Assembly: GCA_009760855.2 (NCBI GenBank)
Contig: WPIO01000008.1
Coordinates: 12,664,001 to 12,728,000, forward strand
From: Cristatella mucedo
Taxonomy: Eukaryota > Bryozoa > Phylactolaemata > Cristatellidae
Direction of reading: 5' to 3'
DNA: 64,000 nucleotides
Under the pieces are notes generated by a model, which worked only from the letters and a program-made list of their open reading frames with translations, searched no databases and was not told the origin of the DNA. Below are positions 11,908 to 22,156 of the stretch, in pieces (the stretch's first letter is position 1; every line of letters begins with the position of its first letter). Position numbers and translations under genes: made by a program.

Positions 11908-12874
11908 GTGAACACCCGCAGCCGCAGCCGCCGCCGCCGCCGACGCCGCCGCCGAGACGTCTCCCGTTCGCCACGTCTCTTCACGGCAAACCTTGCTGCT
12001 CGCAGTGGAAATGACGTTTGGTTCGATGCAGTTTTTATCGCAAATGCGGAATAAATCGTCTTAACGGTAGCGTAGCGAAGATGCAAATTTGCACCTAAGT
12101 AATTCTGTTGGGCACTGTTGGAAGGAACCAACCGCCGGCTCTCGACTTGTGCGTCTGTGATGGCATGAACGACGGTTCCGCGATGCCTAATTTTTTGTAA
12201 TTTCCGGCTATGCCCACTCGAAGTCGACGCATCTCCCAAAAAGGCAGAGCGACGGGCCACGCTAATATCCGGAAATTCTCTGCGGAGCTTATTCTGGGCA
12301 GGCCTAATAGCAAGACGCTGAATGACCCATGCACGATACTTCGCAGACATGCAACTGATCAGGTTAGTTAGACATACCCCAGAATTTGTACAAGGAATCG
12401 AACCTTCAAAAGCCGGATTTACGCGGTCTGCCTCGTTTCCTAGTTTCTTCTGTCATACTTCGGTCTTTCTTTTTGTAGGAATTTAAAACAGTCAGTCTTG
12501 ACTTCAAAGTCTTGCTTTCTACTCGCTCCGCCCCCTCCCCCGGTGTTCACGGAAAGTTGCCTTTGTTATGGAGGCAAGAAATGGCCGTCCTAGATGCAGC
12601 TCCAAGTGAATGTTAACCTTCCATGATTGCTTCTATTGCTCTCCGCCTCACTGATTTTTGAGCGACTAGCTCGTAGATTCACATAAACAGAGACTCTCGT
12701 GGAGCGCTGCGATGATTTCCCCGGTCGAGTCATACGCCGCAATTTTCAGAGGAATGAAAATGGCGCCGTGATACCGTGACCGTCACCATGACAACGCTCC
12801 TTTTGCCTTCAGTCTTGCCTGAGTCTTGGTCGAGAAGAAGAACAACGTTCGGCTGCTGAGTCTTCGTAAGGTCT
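11908..12874. other. Intron, no gene recognised
   Basis: Start of the long intron that holds the Polinton. A CCG run lies at 11922-11955. The rest shows nothing recognisable. Confidence 0.5.
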
Positions 12875-13020
12875 TCTAGTGGTTAAGGTGCTCGCCCGAT
12901 CAAGGTCAAGGTGCATGCTTTTTGTTGATGACCGACGTCGTAGGGTCGAGACCTGTAGCATGTGTGGAGCGCATGAATAGAGATTGAGTTATCTTAGGGC
13001 GCCATACAAATGAATTATAT
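12875..13020 (+). mobile_element. tRNA-derived SINE (family A)
   Basis: A-box-like TAGTGGTTAAGGTGCTCGCC, B-box-like GGGTCGAGACC, and the family A 3' end GCATGAATAGAGATTGAGTT with TACAAATGAATTATATT. It lies about 270 bases before the Polinton. Confidence 0.75.
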
Positions 13021-13287
13021 TGTGCTACATTTTTTATTAAGTCTTCTGTAAGTCTCGGACCGCCCCCTCCCATATTGATGAAGTATGCATCGAAGACTCG
13101 AGTAGGTAAGAAGCCAGGATGCAGCACCGCCCACCGCACCGCGTAAACCCAGTTGGATATTGACCTTGCCCGTTCCAGCCAATCGCAGTGGAGTGCACGC
13201 ACGCGCTAAATAGGGCGTGCCACTCGACTTAACGCCCTGCCACCGGGCTGGGGGAATTCCTCTCTGCTCGCTCTGAAAGGCCGTGTT

Positions 13288-13427
13288 GTAAGAAAAGTAA
13301 CTTATTAGGACAATTCCCCTTTCAATCCTTCTCATGCTCACTAACGTTCGCATTTCGAAGTCTTGAAAGTGAAATCGTCCAAATAATTAACTTTTTCTCC
13401 AACATTAAAACTTTTGCCTTATATTTT
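13288..13427 (+). repeat. Left terminal inverted repeat
   Basis: Starts GTAAGAAAAGTAACTTATTA and is the inverse of 36263-36402 with 8 mismatches and no gap over 140 bases. Outside it, both sides show a weaker continuation to a GGCC (left 13279-13282; right 36408-36411) with one mismatch and one indel. The true ends may therefore be slightly further out. No target-site duplication is obvious. Confidence 0.95.
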
Positions 13428-13484
13428 ATCTATATTATAGTAAACATAATTTTATTTAAATGATTCATTTATTATAATATACAA

Positions 13485-13781
13485 ATGCCTTTGTCCCATG
13501 TTTCTAGAACATTGCCCAGGAGAAAAGGAGGAAAAGCGAATACTTGGAAGGAAAGGGTTGAAATAAAAATATTTTATAGACATTCTTTACAAAGGATTGA
13601 TGTACCAACAGCCGTTAAAGAATTCAATAAGTTTGTTAAAATATATACTTCATCAAAAGATAGTACATGTTTGTCTGATAAGATTTATAGAGTTTTTAAT
13701 TTTGATCATTTGTTACAAGAAGTTGTGACTAAAGCTATTAAACGTAGAATATATATAGTAAAAACATATATCAAAATATAA
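13485..13781 (+). CDS. Unknown basic protein, 98 aa
   Basis: First gene inside the left repeat, with ATG at 13485 after an AT-rich TATTATAATATACAA leader. The 98-residue product is basic and lysine-rich, with no recognised domain. It may be only the front of a longer protein: a coding-like sequence on the same strand resumes at about 13811 after non-coding frames. No other break is visible within it. Confidence 0.5.
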   Translation: MPLSHVSRTLPRRKGGKANTWKERVEIKIFYRHSLQRIDVPTAVKEFNKFVKIYTSSKDSTCLSDKIYRVFNFDHLLQEVVTKAIKRRIYIVKTYIKI

Positions 13782-13810
13782 AGACAAAAGAAGATCTGAA
13801 ATTTAAAAAA

Positions 13811-14777
13811 ATGAGGTTGGCCTGAGAAATATAAAGAGATTGTATTAATTAATTCAAAATTAGAAAGTGTTGAATATAATAAGTGTGAACATCATTCAAA
13901 TGAATATTTTTGTGATAATGATAAACAACTATTGAAAACTAGAGATATTTATGAAGAACTTAGAGAATTAGGTGTTCCAGAAATTAAAGTAACAGATTTT
14001 GATTATGGAAGGTGTGATGTTCCTTTTCCGAGTTTTTCTGAATGGTTATTTGGTGATGAGATAAGATGTTTATCAGAAAGTGAAATGGTTTTATCACGTG
14101 GTGGAAATATTCCAAAACTACTTAATGAGACAAATGAAGATTACATTAATAGATTGTATAAAATGTTTCAAAGCATAAGTTGTTCAACACCTCTTAGTAA
14201 AATTGTTAAGAATAGTGTTTGGTTGAATGAAAAATTAGTTATTGAAGCTACAAATTATATTAATTGTTTACACGATGTTTATAATGATCATACAAGATCT
14301 GGTTATAATAGGAAATTAAATTATTGATGCAGTCATGACTTTTGTTTTGGAGAATGTACACGATAATATAGGACAACGTCAGACCTTCGAGCTAAATACG
14401 CAAATACCAAGCAAAATCAAATACTTTTAGACAATGATAGAATTAAAGGTTGCTTAACAAAACTAATACGTATTAGATATGGTTTTCAATTTTTAGGTAT
14501 CTTACTATCTCTTGCAATCACAGTAACAAGTACTTATATTCAAAAACATGAGGAACTTTCTCACGTAGTAACAGTATTAGGTGCCTTATCAACAATGATA
14601 ATCTCAATAGATAGTACAATATCACAAATTGATAGAAGAAAAAGATCTACTCTTCAAGCAAATCATAACTTAGTTTCAAAGATTTTTGATGCTTTATATG
14701 ATGACAAAATGACTAAAGAAGAATTCGATGAAATAATTGTTGAACCATTAGAAAATGTAAGTGATAAAAAGTCTTAA
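13811..14777 (+). pseudogene. Unknown membrane protein gene, broken
   Basis: A single frame is open from about 13815 to 14777 except for TGA at 14325-14327 and TAA at 14364-14366. A one-base shift near 13815 separates it from a candidate ATG at 13811. The N-terminal part has a Cys/His cluster (CEHH...YFC) and SFSEWLFGDE. The C-terminal part, from about 14455, has two hydrophobic segments (FQFLGILLSLAITVTSTYI; VVTVLGALSTMIISI) followed by a charged, helical tail. Two membrane spans near the C-terminus are predicted. No family is recognised. It ends convergent with the integrase remnant and overlaps its end. Confidence 0.55.
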
Positions 14778-15465
14778 TAACTTGTAATTCCTCTCTAACA
14801 AAACTTCTTTTAACATAATTTACGCAATATCTAACAGCTTGTTCTTGCAATATCATTATTCTGACAATAGTATGTTTAGTTAAACTCCATATCGCATCTG
14901 TAGCTCTTCTTCTCTTTTCATCTTCTCCTTCACCTGGTTCTAATAAATATCTAACAGTGGTTCCAAGTTCTAATAACGGTTCTTGTTCTCCTACTTTTCT
15001 ATGATGTTTTGGTTTCTTTAGTTTTACTTTTTCTTTTTTTATCACTTTAACAGGTTTTTCACCTATTGCTTTCGTAACACTATTATTTAGATAATCAATA
15101 ATCTTTGGTAAATTATCAATCCACTCTTTGCTTCTAGTATATTCTTCTTTATTGATACTTTCTATTTCTTTTTCATACTGAGCAATAAATGCTCTTTCAG
15201 CAACTGTTCTATTCATTCTTTCAACTAATGCAACACTCTTTTTACCTTCAATAATTTGTGTATCATGTTATTTAATTGCTTTAGCAAACTCTCCTTTAAA
15301 CTCTAATCCAGGATCAACTGTCATTTTCTTTGGCCATTTCAAAGGACCTTTATTGTAAATATCTATTATTGCCTTTGTTACTTCTTTAGAAGACTTTGTT
15401 TTAAGAGGTCCTGAATCTTTATATCTACTAGCAACATCAATAACACTAAGCGCATATTTGTATAA
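14713..15465 (-). pseudogene. Polinton integrase (rve/DDE) remnant, N-terminally truncated
   Basis: The minus-strand frame holds YALSVIDVASRYKDSGPLKT, then TVDPGLEFKG and ALVERMNRT. These are the rve-fold integrase core with the second catalytic Asp and the Glu. The C-terminus (VRYLLEPGEGEDEKRRRATD, IWSL, KRSFVREELQV) is the chromodomain-like end typical of Polinton integrases. Family members insert the element into the genome. A TAA at 15268-15270 interrupts it, and a TAA at 15466-15468 lies just upstream of the first recognisable residues. The zinc-binding N-terminus and the first catalytic Asp are absent, and fibre-like sequence stands there. The end overlaps the convergent gene on the other strand by about 65 bases. 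Confidence 0.85.
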
Positions 15466-15719
15466 TTATTTATTTGTGAAATATTAACAGCATCACTAGG
15501 ATTTACTCCTTGAGCAAGATTAGTAATTGTTTTTCCACCAAGATTAAGTGTTGTTCCTGAATTAACAATGAAATTAGCATATGCATAGGACTTTGTTACT
15601 ATATGAGAGTCATTAATCGGGTCAGATAAATTTGAAATTCTATTACCATTTGCCTTCAAATCTGAAAGTATAATACCATTAACTTTTGACACAAAGTCTT
15701 CACTGTGAAACTTGCTCAT
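15378..15719 (-). CDS. Fibre-like repeat protein (truncated or fused)
   Basis: ATG at 15719 follows an exact AATATATAGAAA leader. Residues 1-85 contain two copies of the fibre-like motif (NGNRISNLSDPINDSHIVTK; KTITNLAQGVNPSDAVNISQ). The remaining frame is an out-of-frame reading of the integrase, so the real fibre sequence stops near 15466. Such N-x-I-x-N-L-x-x-P-x-x-x-x-D-A units recur in trimeric phage tail and fibre proteins, so a virion-surface role is inferred. Three related genes lie at 27806-30794. Confidence 0.6.
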   Translation of the reverse strand: MSKFHSEDFVSKVNGIILSDLKANGNRISNLSDPINDSHIVTKSYAYANFIVNSGTTLNLGGKTITNLAQGVNPSDAVNISQINNYTNMRLVLLMLLVDIKIQDLLKQSLLKK

Positions 15720-16531
15720 TTTCTATATATTCTTTGATTAATTTTTTACTTCTATCTAATATTTCTCTTACAATTGGAACAATTCTTGCAAATCTTTCAT
15801 AATCCTCTTCTTCAACACATTGTATCTCTACTTTTTTATATAATATTTTATATCATAATCAATACTCTTTTTATTTGTGAATCTACCATAATCACTTATT
15901 ATATCAAATTCAAAATCAAATTATTTTTAATCTTTAAGTAAATATAAAAACAATGGTTCTCGTTTCGGAATATCAAAGTCATTACTCGTTGGAATTTTTA
16001 CTGTCCCTGCTGCAACGTATTCTTTAGGAACATCATCACAATTCAAACCAGGAACAAAGTTTTCAAATTCACTATAAAAACATCTACTTAATTTTAGTAC
16101 ATGTAATCCTAGTAGGCACTGTGCAAAATATTGTTTTGGTACACAATCTTCAACTATACTACGACTCCATAAACATTTTATTTCTATTAGTGTATCTTGA
16201 TCAATAATTCCATCTGGAGAATAGCGATAGACACCATCACTAGTAAAACATTCATTTGCGCTTTCAATCTCTCTATCTAATTTCATTTCTAAATATTTAG
16301 CAGCTATTGGTTCAAACAATTTACCAAATAACATTTGTGGGAATTAAATCTGTTTAGAATTAGCAATGTATTTTTTTAGTTTCTATTAGCAATTAATTCT
16401 ATATCACAATCAATTTGTGAACCAAATACCAAATCATTTCCTAAAACAGAATACACTTCTGATCCACCTATATTTAGACTCATAGCCTTCTTCCACTCAT
16501 CACTCCCTTGAATAAAACTTTTTTTTTGCAT
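15703..16531 (-). pseudogene. YqaJ-type PD-(D/E)XK nuclease, broken
   Basis: Starts at 16531 after ATTATATA with an N-terminal QGSDEWKKA segment. The core has MLFGKLFEPIAAKYLE, the PD-(D/E)XK residues in RYSPDGIID and LIEIKCLWSR, and a PKQYFAQ helix. These are signatures of the lambda-exonuclease/YqaJ recombinase fold, which digests DNA ends during recombination or replication. TAA codons interrupt it at 16376, 16344, 15927 and 15921, and there is a frameshift near 16370 and another near 15810. Its 3' end runs into the promoter motif of the fibre-like gene. I do not regard this nuclease as part of the usual Polinton core. Confidence 0.72.
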
Positions 16532-16543
16532 TATATAATTTTA

Positions 16544-18050
16544 TTAAAAATCTTTTCCTTCGTAAACCATATTCCCTTTACTGCAAGTGAAATTAGCACC
16601 ACTTCCGTTTGAAGTTAGTTCAGCACTATCCTCACAAATAGTAAGATAGTGAATCAATAACGTAGTATTCGCATCTAATTTACTATTAAATTCAGCAGTT
16701 ACATCAAGTCTAGTTGTTACTCTAAGAGGTTCATCATTGTATTGAAGATCAATAACATGAATAGGATAAAGGGAAATCCATTCAGGAGCACCAACTGGTT
16801 CAGTGACTTCATTAGGACCAAGATATTGTTTTCTGAAAGTTGTGAAATCCATATATGCTGGTGCACACTTTCCAAGTTTTGGGTAAATAGATCTTAAAAC
16901 ACTAGTATATTGTTTTGATCCATTGGCAAAATTGAAACACTTTTAATATCATAATGATTGTAAGTACAAGGATTACCAGTGTAATCATAATATTTATTAG
17001 CATTTTGAGCTGCAACGATCAACCATCTAACTTTATCAATATTATTTTGAACTGATAAAGATTTAGTAAATCTAAGAGTTTAGTTGAGGCTATGTATAGT
17101 AATATTTTCATAGCGTCTAACTATGTAATTAAGTCTACTTTTCTTTGATATCTCCCTTGAAATGTCTGCAAGTGCTCTTTGAATACTTTCTTTCGGAACA
17201 ACACGAGGAATAACAAGTCTCATTTTCGTCATTACAATTTTGAAAGCATTCCAAGCCCATTCACCAGTCACACCATTAGCTCCTTTCGTAAGCATAGTAT
17301 TAATACTATTAGCACCAGCACCAGATGCTCCAGTCATAATAGCATCTCTATCTAATCCACCAACTTTTGTCATTTCAAGTGTATATGGAATATTATAAAG
17401 AATGGTATTCATATCAGCACACAAACCAGAGATTCTTGATAAAGGAAGAGCAATACTAAAATTTCCAGCCTCATAAATAAGGTTGCTTATAACACCCTTC
17501 TATATACAAATCCAATGTATGAGGCATTAGACTCGGAAGCAGCAGGACTAACATATGGAGTAAGTCTTGTACTCATATCAACAAATGAACTGGCTTCATC
17601 TTTTTTCCATCCAGTAGCAAGACCTTCAGTTCTATTGTAGTCATTTGGATAACAAGGTATTCCCATTAACGTTGAAACGCTTCCAACACCTTGTGTAAGA
17701 GGATAACTTTCAATTTCTTTAGTACCAAGTCTAATTCTCATACTATTAAACATCCAAGCACCAGCATTGTTAACAAAACCAACAGCAAGAGTTTTTGCAG
17801 GAGTAAAAAAACCACCACCAGCAGCAGTTTGGACTTGCAATTGACCTTCAAGTAAAAGATATCCACCAGATAGGACATAACACGTTTGTTGTTCACCAGG
17901 AATAATGAATGTGACTAATTTACTAGAAATACTATCAGTTTCATTTCCATTAGTTTGATACAACTCTCTAAATTGATTGTCTTTAAGTTTATAGTCAGGG
18001 AACTCAGGATCTCCAAGTTCAAGTATACTATCGATATGTGCACTTGCCAT
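16544..18050 (-). pseudogene. Probable double-jelly-roll major capsid protein, broken
   Basis: About 500 codons starting at 18050 after TATATAGAGAAGAA. The N-terminal third carries SGGYLLLEGQLQVQT and SMRIRLGTKEIESYPL. The middle has NTILYNIPYTLEM and KVRWLIVAAQNANKYY, a strand pattern that resembles Polinton capsid proteins (R-W/F-hydrophobic-V-A/G-x-Q). The C-terminal third has GSKQYTSVLRS and WISLYPIHVIDLQY. Frameshifts lie near 17495 and 16940, both in short homopolymers, and TAA lies at 17080-17082. The capsid protein would form the icosahedral shell. The call rests on size, strand-rich pattern, the conserved R-W motif and synteny with the penton-type genes and protease. Confidence 0.75.
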
Positions 18051-18083
18051 TTCTTCTCTATATAAAAAATAAAAATTCTAGTT

Positions 18084-19576
18084 TTAAACATAAAATCCAG
18101 CACCTAATTTTCTCTTCATGTTTCCACCATAACCATCAGGTCTTGGAGGAACAACAGCTTTATCATTAATTACTTTTGCTATTTCTGTATATGCTTTAGG
18201 ATTATTCTCTTTAAGAGTCTCCGAATAGTCTTCTACTTCTGGTTCTTCTTCAATCTTTGCATTTCTAACTTTTTTAGATTTTTTCTTAGTAACCTGTTCA
18301 AGCATAACTTTTTTTAGTTATCCATCCATCACTTTCATCTTCTATCATAATCTTCATCTTTTCTTTTTCTCTCAAGTTCATATTCAAGTTCTTTCTTTTT
18401 TTCTTCAAGTTTATCATCCATCTCTCTACGTTTAACAGCATAATCTTGATCTATCTTTTCTTTTTTAGTTTGTAGTTCAGTAAGTTTTCTTGCTTGATGC
18501 ATTTCAATGCCTTTGTTTGCAATCTTTGATCCTGCATCAACAGCATTACTTGTAGTACCTACAACTTTATTAAAGATATCAATAGCATTATCAAATTTTG
18601 CTCCAGATCCACGATATTTACCTCCATGTATTCTATCGTGACCAAATTTTGCATAGCTACCAATTGCTTTATATTACTTTGAAATTTCTTTTGTTGCAAC
18701 TACATCAGTAATAATTGATACAGCATCTCTATTCTGATCACTTAATCCTATTTTAAAACTACTTATTGCATCTACATCACCTCGTGTTGGTAAATATAAT
18801 ACATTAGGAATATGTAGATCAACCTTTTCACCTGGACTAATATCATCAATATCCATAATATATGAAGATGTACATTGCTCTAAGAATCCTTTTCTTCTTT
18901 CTACGTAATTCTTAAAAGGATCAACTAAATCACAATCAACACTTTTCCACCTTATTCCTTTATTATCTGGTAACACCATTTTATTCCATGCTTTAAAGAT
19001 ACCTGCGAAATACATTGCCTTTTCTATTGCTTCATAAGGTGTTCCACCTACAAGAGAACTATCAAATGTTCCTTGTTGATTTGAATTAAAACCTAATGTA
19101 TCTCCGATTGAATTTATAGCAGCATTAGAATTGCTTCCAAGTAGAACAACATAATCACCAACTACTTGTAATAATACTCTATCATCTATATCAACACTAA
19201 ATTTTATACCTGAACTATTTCTTTTAGTTGTATCATAAAAAGCACTAACTGTCGATGTTGATGTTGATCCATTTTGAGCAACAATAGTTTTTGCTTGAGG
19301 ATCTGATAATGCTCTATTTAGAGCAGCAGTTATTTTATTTGAATCATAATAACCAGGAGCAACTGTAATATTTGCGGGTGATATATCGGTCATAGACCAC
19401 TTAAACCAAAGTTTATCATTTAAATCTTTAATAACATTTAATATTACTTTATTAGTATAAGTAAATTCTACTCTACGTAATCCAATTTTATTGTAGCCTG
19501 AATCAGATCCAAGCATTAGAGGTAGAGATAATGTTTTTGATTCAGAACTACTTATTCCAGTTAATCTTATTGATAT
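18084..19576 (-). pseudogene. Capsid-vertex-type protein with coiled-coil tail, broken
   Basis: A frame of about 400 codons, broken only by TAA at 18674-18676, followed by a short C-terminal part. Part 1 (to 18677) is strand-rich, with VAPGYYDSNKITAALNRAL and IDDISPGEKVDLHIPN, like minor capsid (penton-type) proteins of Polintons. After the TAA come RIHGGKYRGSG, a long charged coiled coil (LTELQTKKEKIDQDY...), shifts near 18330-18345, and a tail ending MKRKLGAGFYV. The sequence at 19574-19576 directly after TATAGAAA is ATA where other genes have ATG, so the start itself seems lost. IHGG-K matches the adenain cleavage pattern (M/I/L-x-G-G-x). Confidence 0.6.
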
Positions 19577-19584
19577 TTTCTATA

Positions 19585-20451
19585 TTAAACTTCAAGCATT
19601 TCTATAGCAACTGTAATATTTTGAGAACTAAAATCTATTAGATTTTGGTTTTGATCAGTAATAGTAATTACTATATCAGAGATAGAATCATTAGCAACAT
19701 TACGATACTCAATAGTTTTTGGTTCATAAATCGTTAAGTTCCACGGGTAAGCATCATAAGGAAAACTAGCCAATACTTATGATTCTGTTCCATTTATAAA
19801 ACTAGTTCCACTAGGAACCATATTACAATTTACAACTATAAAATCAATATTAGTTACAAATACTTTTTTCTCAGAAATAACTTTAGTGTTAGGTGCACAA
19901 ACAACAGGTGTAATATCAGGATACATCTTGGCAAAGTCAGTAGCAGAAAGTGTAGTATAAGCAGCAGCAGTAAATCCTAACATAGTAGAAAGAGTAGATT
20001 TACTTGCAAGGAATGACCGACCAACAGGTAATATAATCCATGAGTTTGAAGTTGTAGTATCAAGACCTAGTTGAAACTTATCTGTTGTTTCTCCAGATTG
20101 CGTAATTGAATTATTAATTGTATCAGCAATACCAACATTTATATCATCAGTTGTACCACCATATATTCCAGGTCTTAATGTTACAGTTTGTTCTGATCCA
20201 CCACTAACTCTATAAACAAAAGTATTATTAGTTTCAGTTATATTTCTAATAGAGTTAGTTGCAGCACATTTCTTAAAACAGATCTTAAATTTTTTACCTC
20301 TTAGTAATATTGGTGTAATAACTTTTGCCCTGATTGGATTAGTAGTACCAGTTATATTGAAAACATATCCTTCTTTACTTGCTTGACTAGTTTTACTAAT
20401 ACTTTCAAGACTCTTTAATATATCACTAGCAATTTTTACCAAGTCACTCAT
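19585..20451 (-). pseudogene. Minor capsid-type protein, one in-frame stop
   Basis: ATG at 20451 after AATATATAGAA. A frame of 288 codons is open to 19585 except for TAA at 19777-19779. An N-terminal helix is followed by strand-rich sequence with TPILLRGKKFKICFKKC and LRPGIYGGTTDDINVGIADT. The L-x-P-G-x-Y-x-x-x-x-D-I pattern also occurs in modified form in the following gene, so the two look like paralogous jelly-roll proteins. A role at the capsid vertex is inferred from this resemblance and from their position before the major capsid gene. The upstream gene ends only 11 bases before this start. Confidence 0.6.
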
Positions 20452-20462
20452 TTCTATATATT

Positions 20463-21460
20463 CTACAAAAGATTGTTTATCTTTGCAACATATCTTTTTG
20501 GTGCTTTTCGAGATGTAGCAAAATAGTCAACAGCAGAACTGATTGAAGGTATTACACCTCTATTTCCAGCAGCAAGTTCACTTAACCATAGATCAAGTTT
20601 ATCAATTAATTCTTTTTCAGATTATATAGTCAATGGAACTATCTCTATTCCTTTACCAGTATAATTAAGATAACTATAAATCACATTTTCTACATGTTTT
20701 TTTGAATCCAAAGCTCTCAATTGTGAAAGGAGAAATATAATATCAGAATTAGATGATTCTTTATTATCTACTCTAATATCTTCTATAGCACTTCTTTTGT
20801 TATTAGATACTCTATTAGATCCTCTAGTTTTAATTTTATAAAGAAGATATTGTTTCTTTTCCTTTAGAACGTCTGTTTCAGACTGAACAACAGGTTTTTG
20901 AACAACAGGTTCTTGAACAACTTTTGCTTTTCTAATTATTTTACTAGGTCTCTTACCAGTTGATGGATTAACATTAAGATGCTCTGCAATTCCTTTTTGA
21001 AGTGAATCAATTGCTTCTCTTATTTCTGGATTAGCAGCATTTGTCTTAGCTTGATTTGCAAAAGCTACAGCTTTTTTAGGTTTTCCTTCAGCAATAGCAG
21101 AAAATTCTTTTTTTACTATATTAGAAATATCTACTGGTGCTTTATACTCTAACAACCTTTTAGCTTGTTCCTGTTCTTCCATTTTAACTGCAAGTGAAGG
21201 CCTAATTCTCTTTACTTATCAATAACAATATTACCAGAGTTATCAGTTGATTTCTCTAACGCACGTTCATTTAGTTCATGTTCAACTCTATCTCTTGCTT
21301 GTATTTCTGCTTCAATTCTTTGTATCTCTTGAGCATTGTCAAGTATTTCAGCAACACGTAAAATTTCTAAATTAACAAGTTTATTCTCTAAATCTATTGC
21401 TTCTTGAACACTTCCTTTGTAAGGTCTGTTTTTACTTGCGTATATTTTACCAGTTATCAT
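20463..21460 (-). pseudogene. Unknown helical virion-associated protein, broken
   Basis: ATG at 21460 after AATATATGAGAAA. The product is mostly helical and charged (NLEILRVAEILDNAQEIQRI; later KKAVAFANQAK and VVQEPVVQKPVVQSETD, a short VVQ-P repeat). A one-base shift at about 21212 and TAA at 20622-20624 break an otherwise continuous reading that ends with TAG at 20463. I recognise no family. Its place between the ATPase and the capsid genes suggests a structural or assembly protein. Confidence 0.5.
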
Positions 21461-21471
21461 TTTCTCATATA

Positions 21472-22135
21472 TTCAATTAAAAATAGTTATTAATTGTTTA
21501 CCTGTACTATCTACAGACCAAAATCTTCCTTCTGATCTGTTTTAGATCAATAACACAATAACTATATCTATTTCTAGTGCAAGAGTTAACCCATTCTTTA
21601 AAAATTTTCTTATCTATATCACCAACATATGAATCACAAATGTATTCTATATCAGTATTTTTTTTAAACATTATTATCATATTTATACTGTTTCTTATTT
21701 CTCTTCTAGGAATATTAGTAAATACTTGAGCAAGATAAAATATGTTTAATCCTTTATGTCTTCCTCTAGTAAAATAATCTGATATCTTAGATTGGTCTTC
21801 TGTCATTAAATCGTCTAGTACAACAACATTCTTACAATTCTTGTAAGAATCAACTTCTGGCATATATTATAAATTCCATTAACCCAAACATAGGCAGGTT
21901 TATCTCTAGTCATTGACATAGGACCACATTATAACTTTTGATCTAAACTTGAAGCAATGATTGTACATGTATCATAATTAAGCATTCCATAAAATATTCA
22001 ATTCATTACTAACTGTGATTTACCTGTTCCACTCGGTCCAAGCACTAATGCTCTAATAGGAGCTTTAGGTGATGGTTCTTTATGGCCTGTACCGATATCT
22101 TGTCCAAAATTGAAAGCTCTAACTTGCAAAGACAT
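21472..22135 (-). pseudogene. Packaging ATPase (FtsK/HerA, A32-like), broken
   Basis: ATG at 22135 after TATAATATAGAAAAA. Walker A GPSGTGKS lies about 40 residues in. Walker B is NVVVLDDLM, followed by DYFTRGRHKGLNIFYLAQ, the usual arginine-rich helix and sensor of genome-packaging ATPases of Polintons and NCLDVs. Breaks are TGA at 21998-22000 right after the Walker A helix, TAA at 21929-21931, and shifts near 21865 and 21525. The length, about 220 codons, fits the family. It shares a short divergent promoter region with the protease gene on the + strand. Confidence 0.85.
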
Positions 22136-22156
22136 TTTTTCTATATTATAATAGAT

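Noticed and set aside
13932-14327. Separate 131-residue gene starting at TTG 13932
   Set aside because: The same frame is open further upstream to about 13815 and continues downstream after two stops, so it is treated as part of one broken gene.
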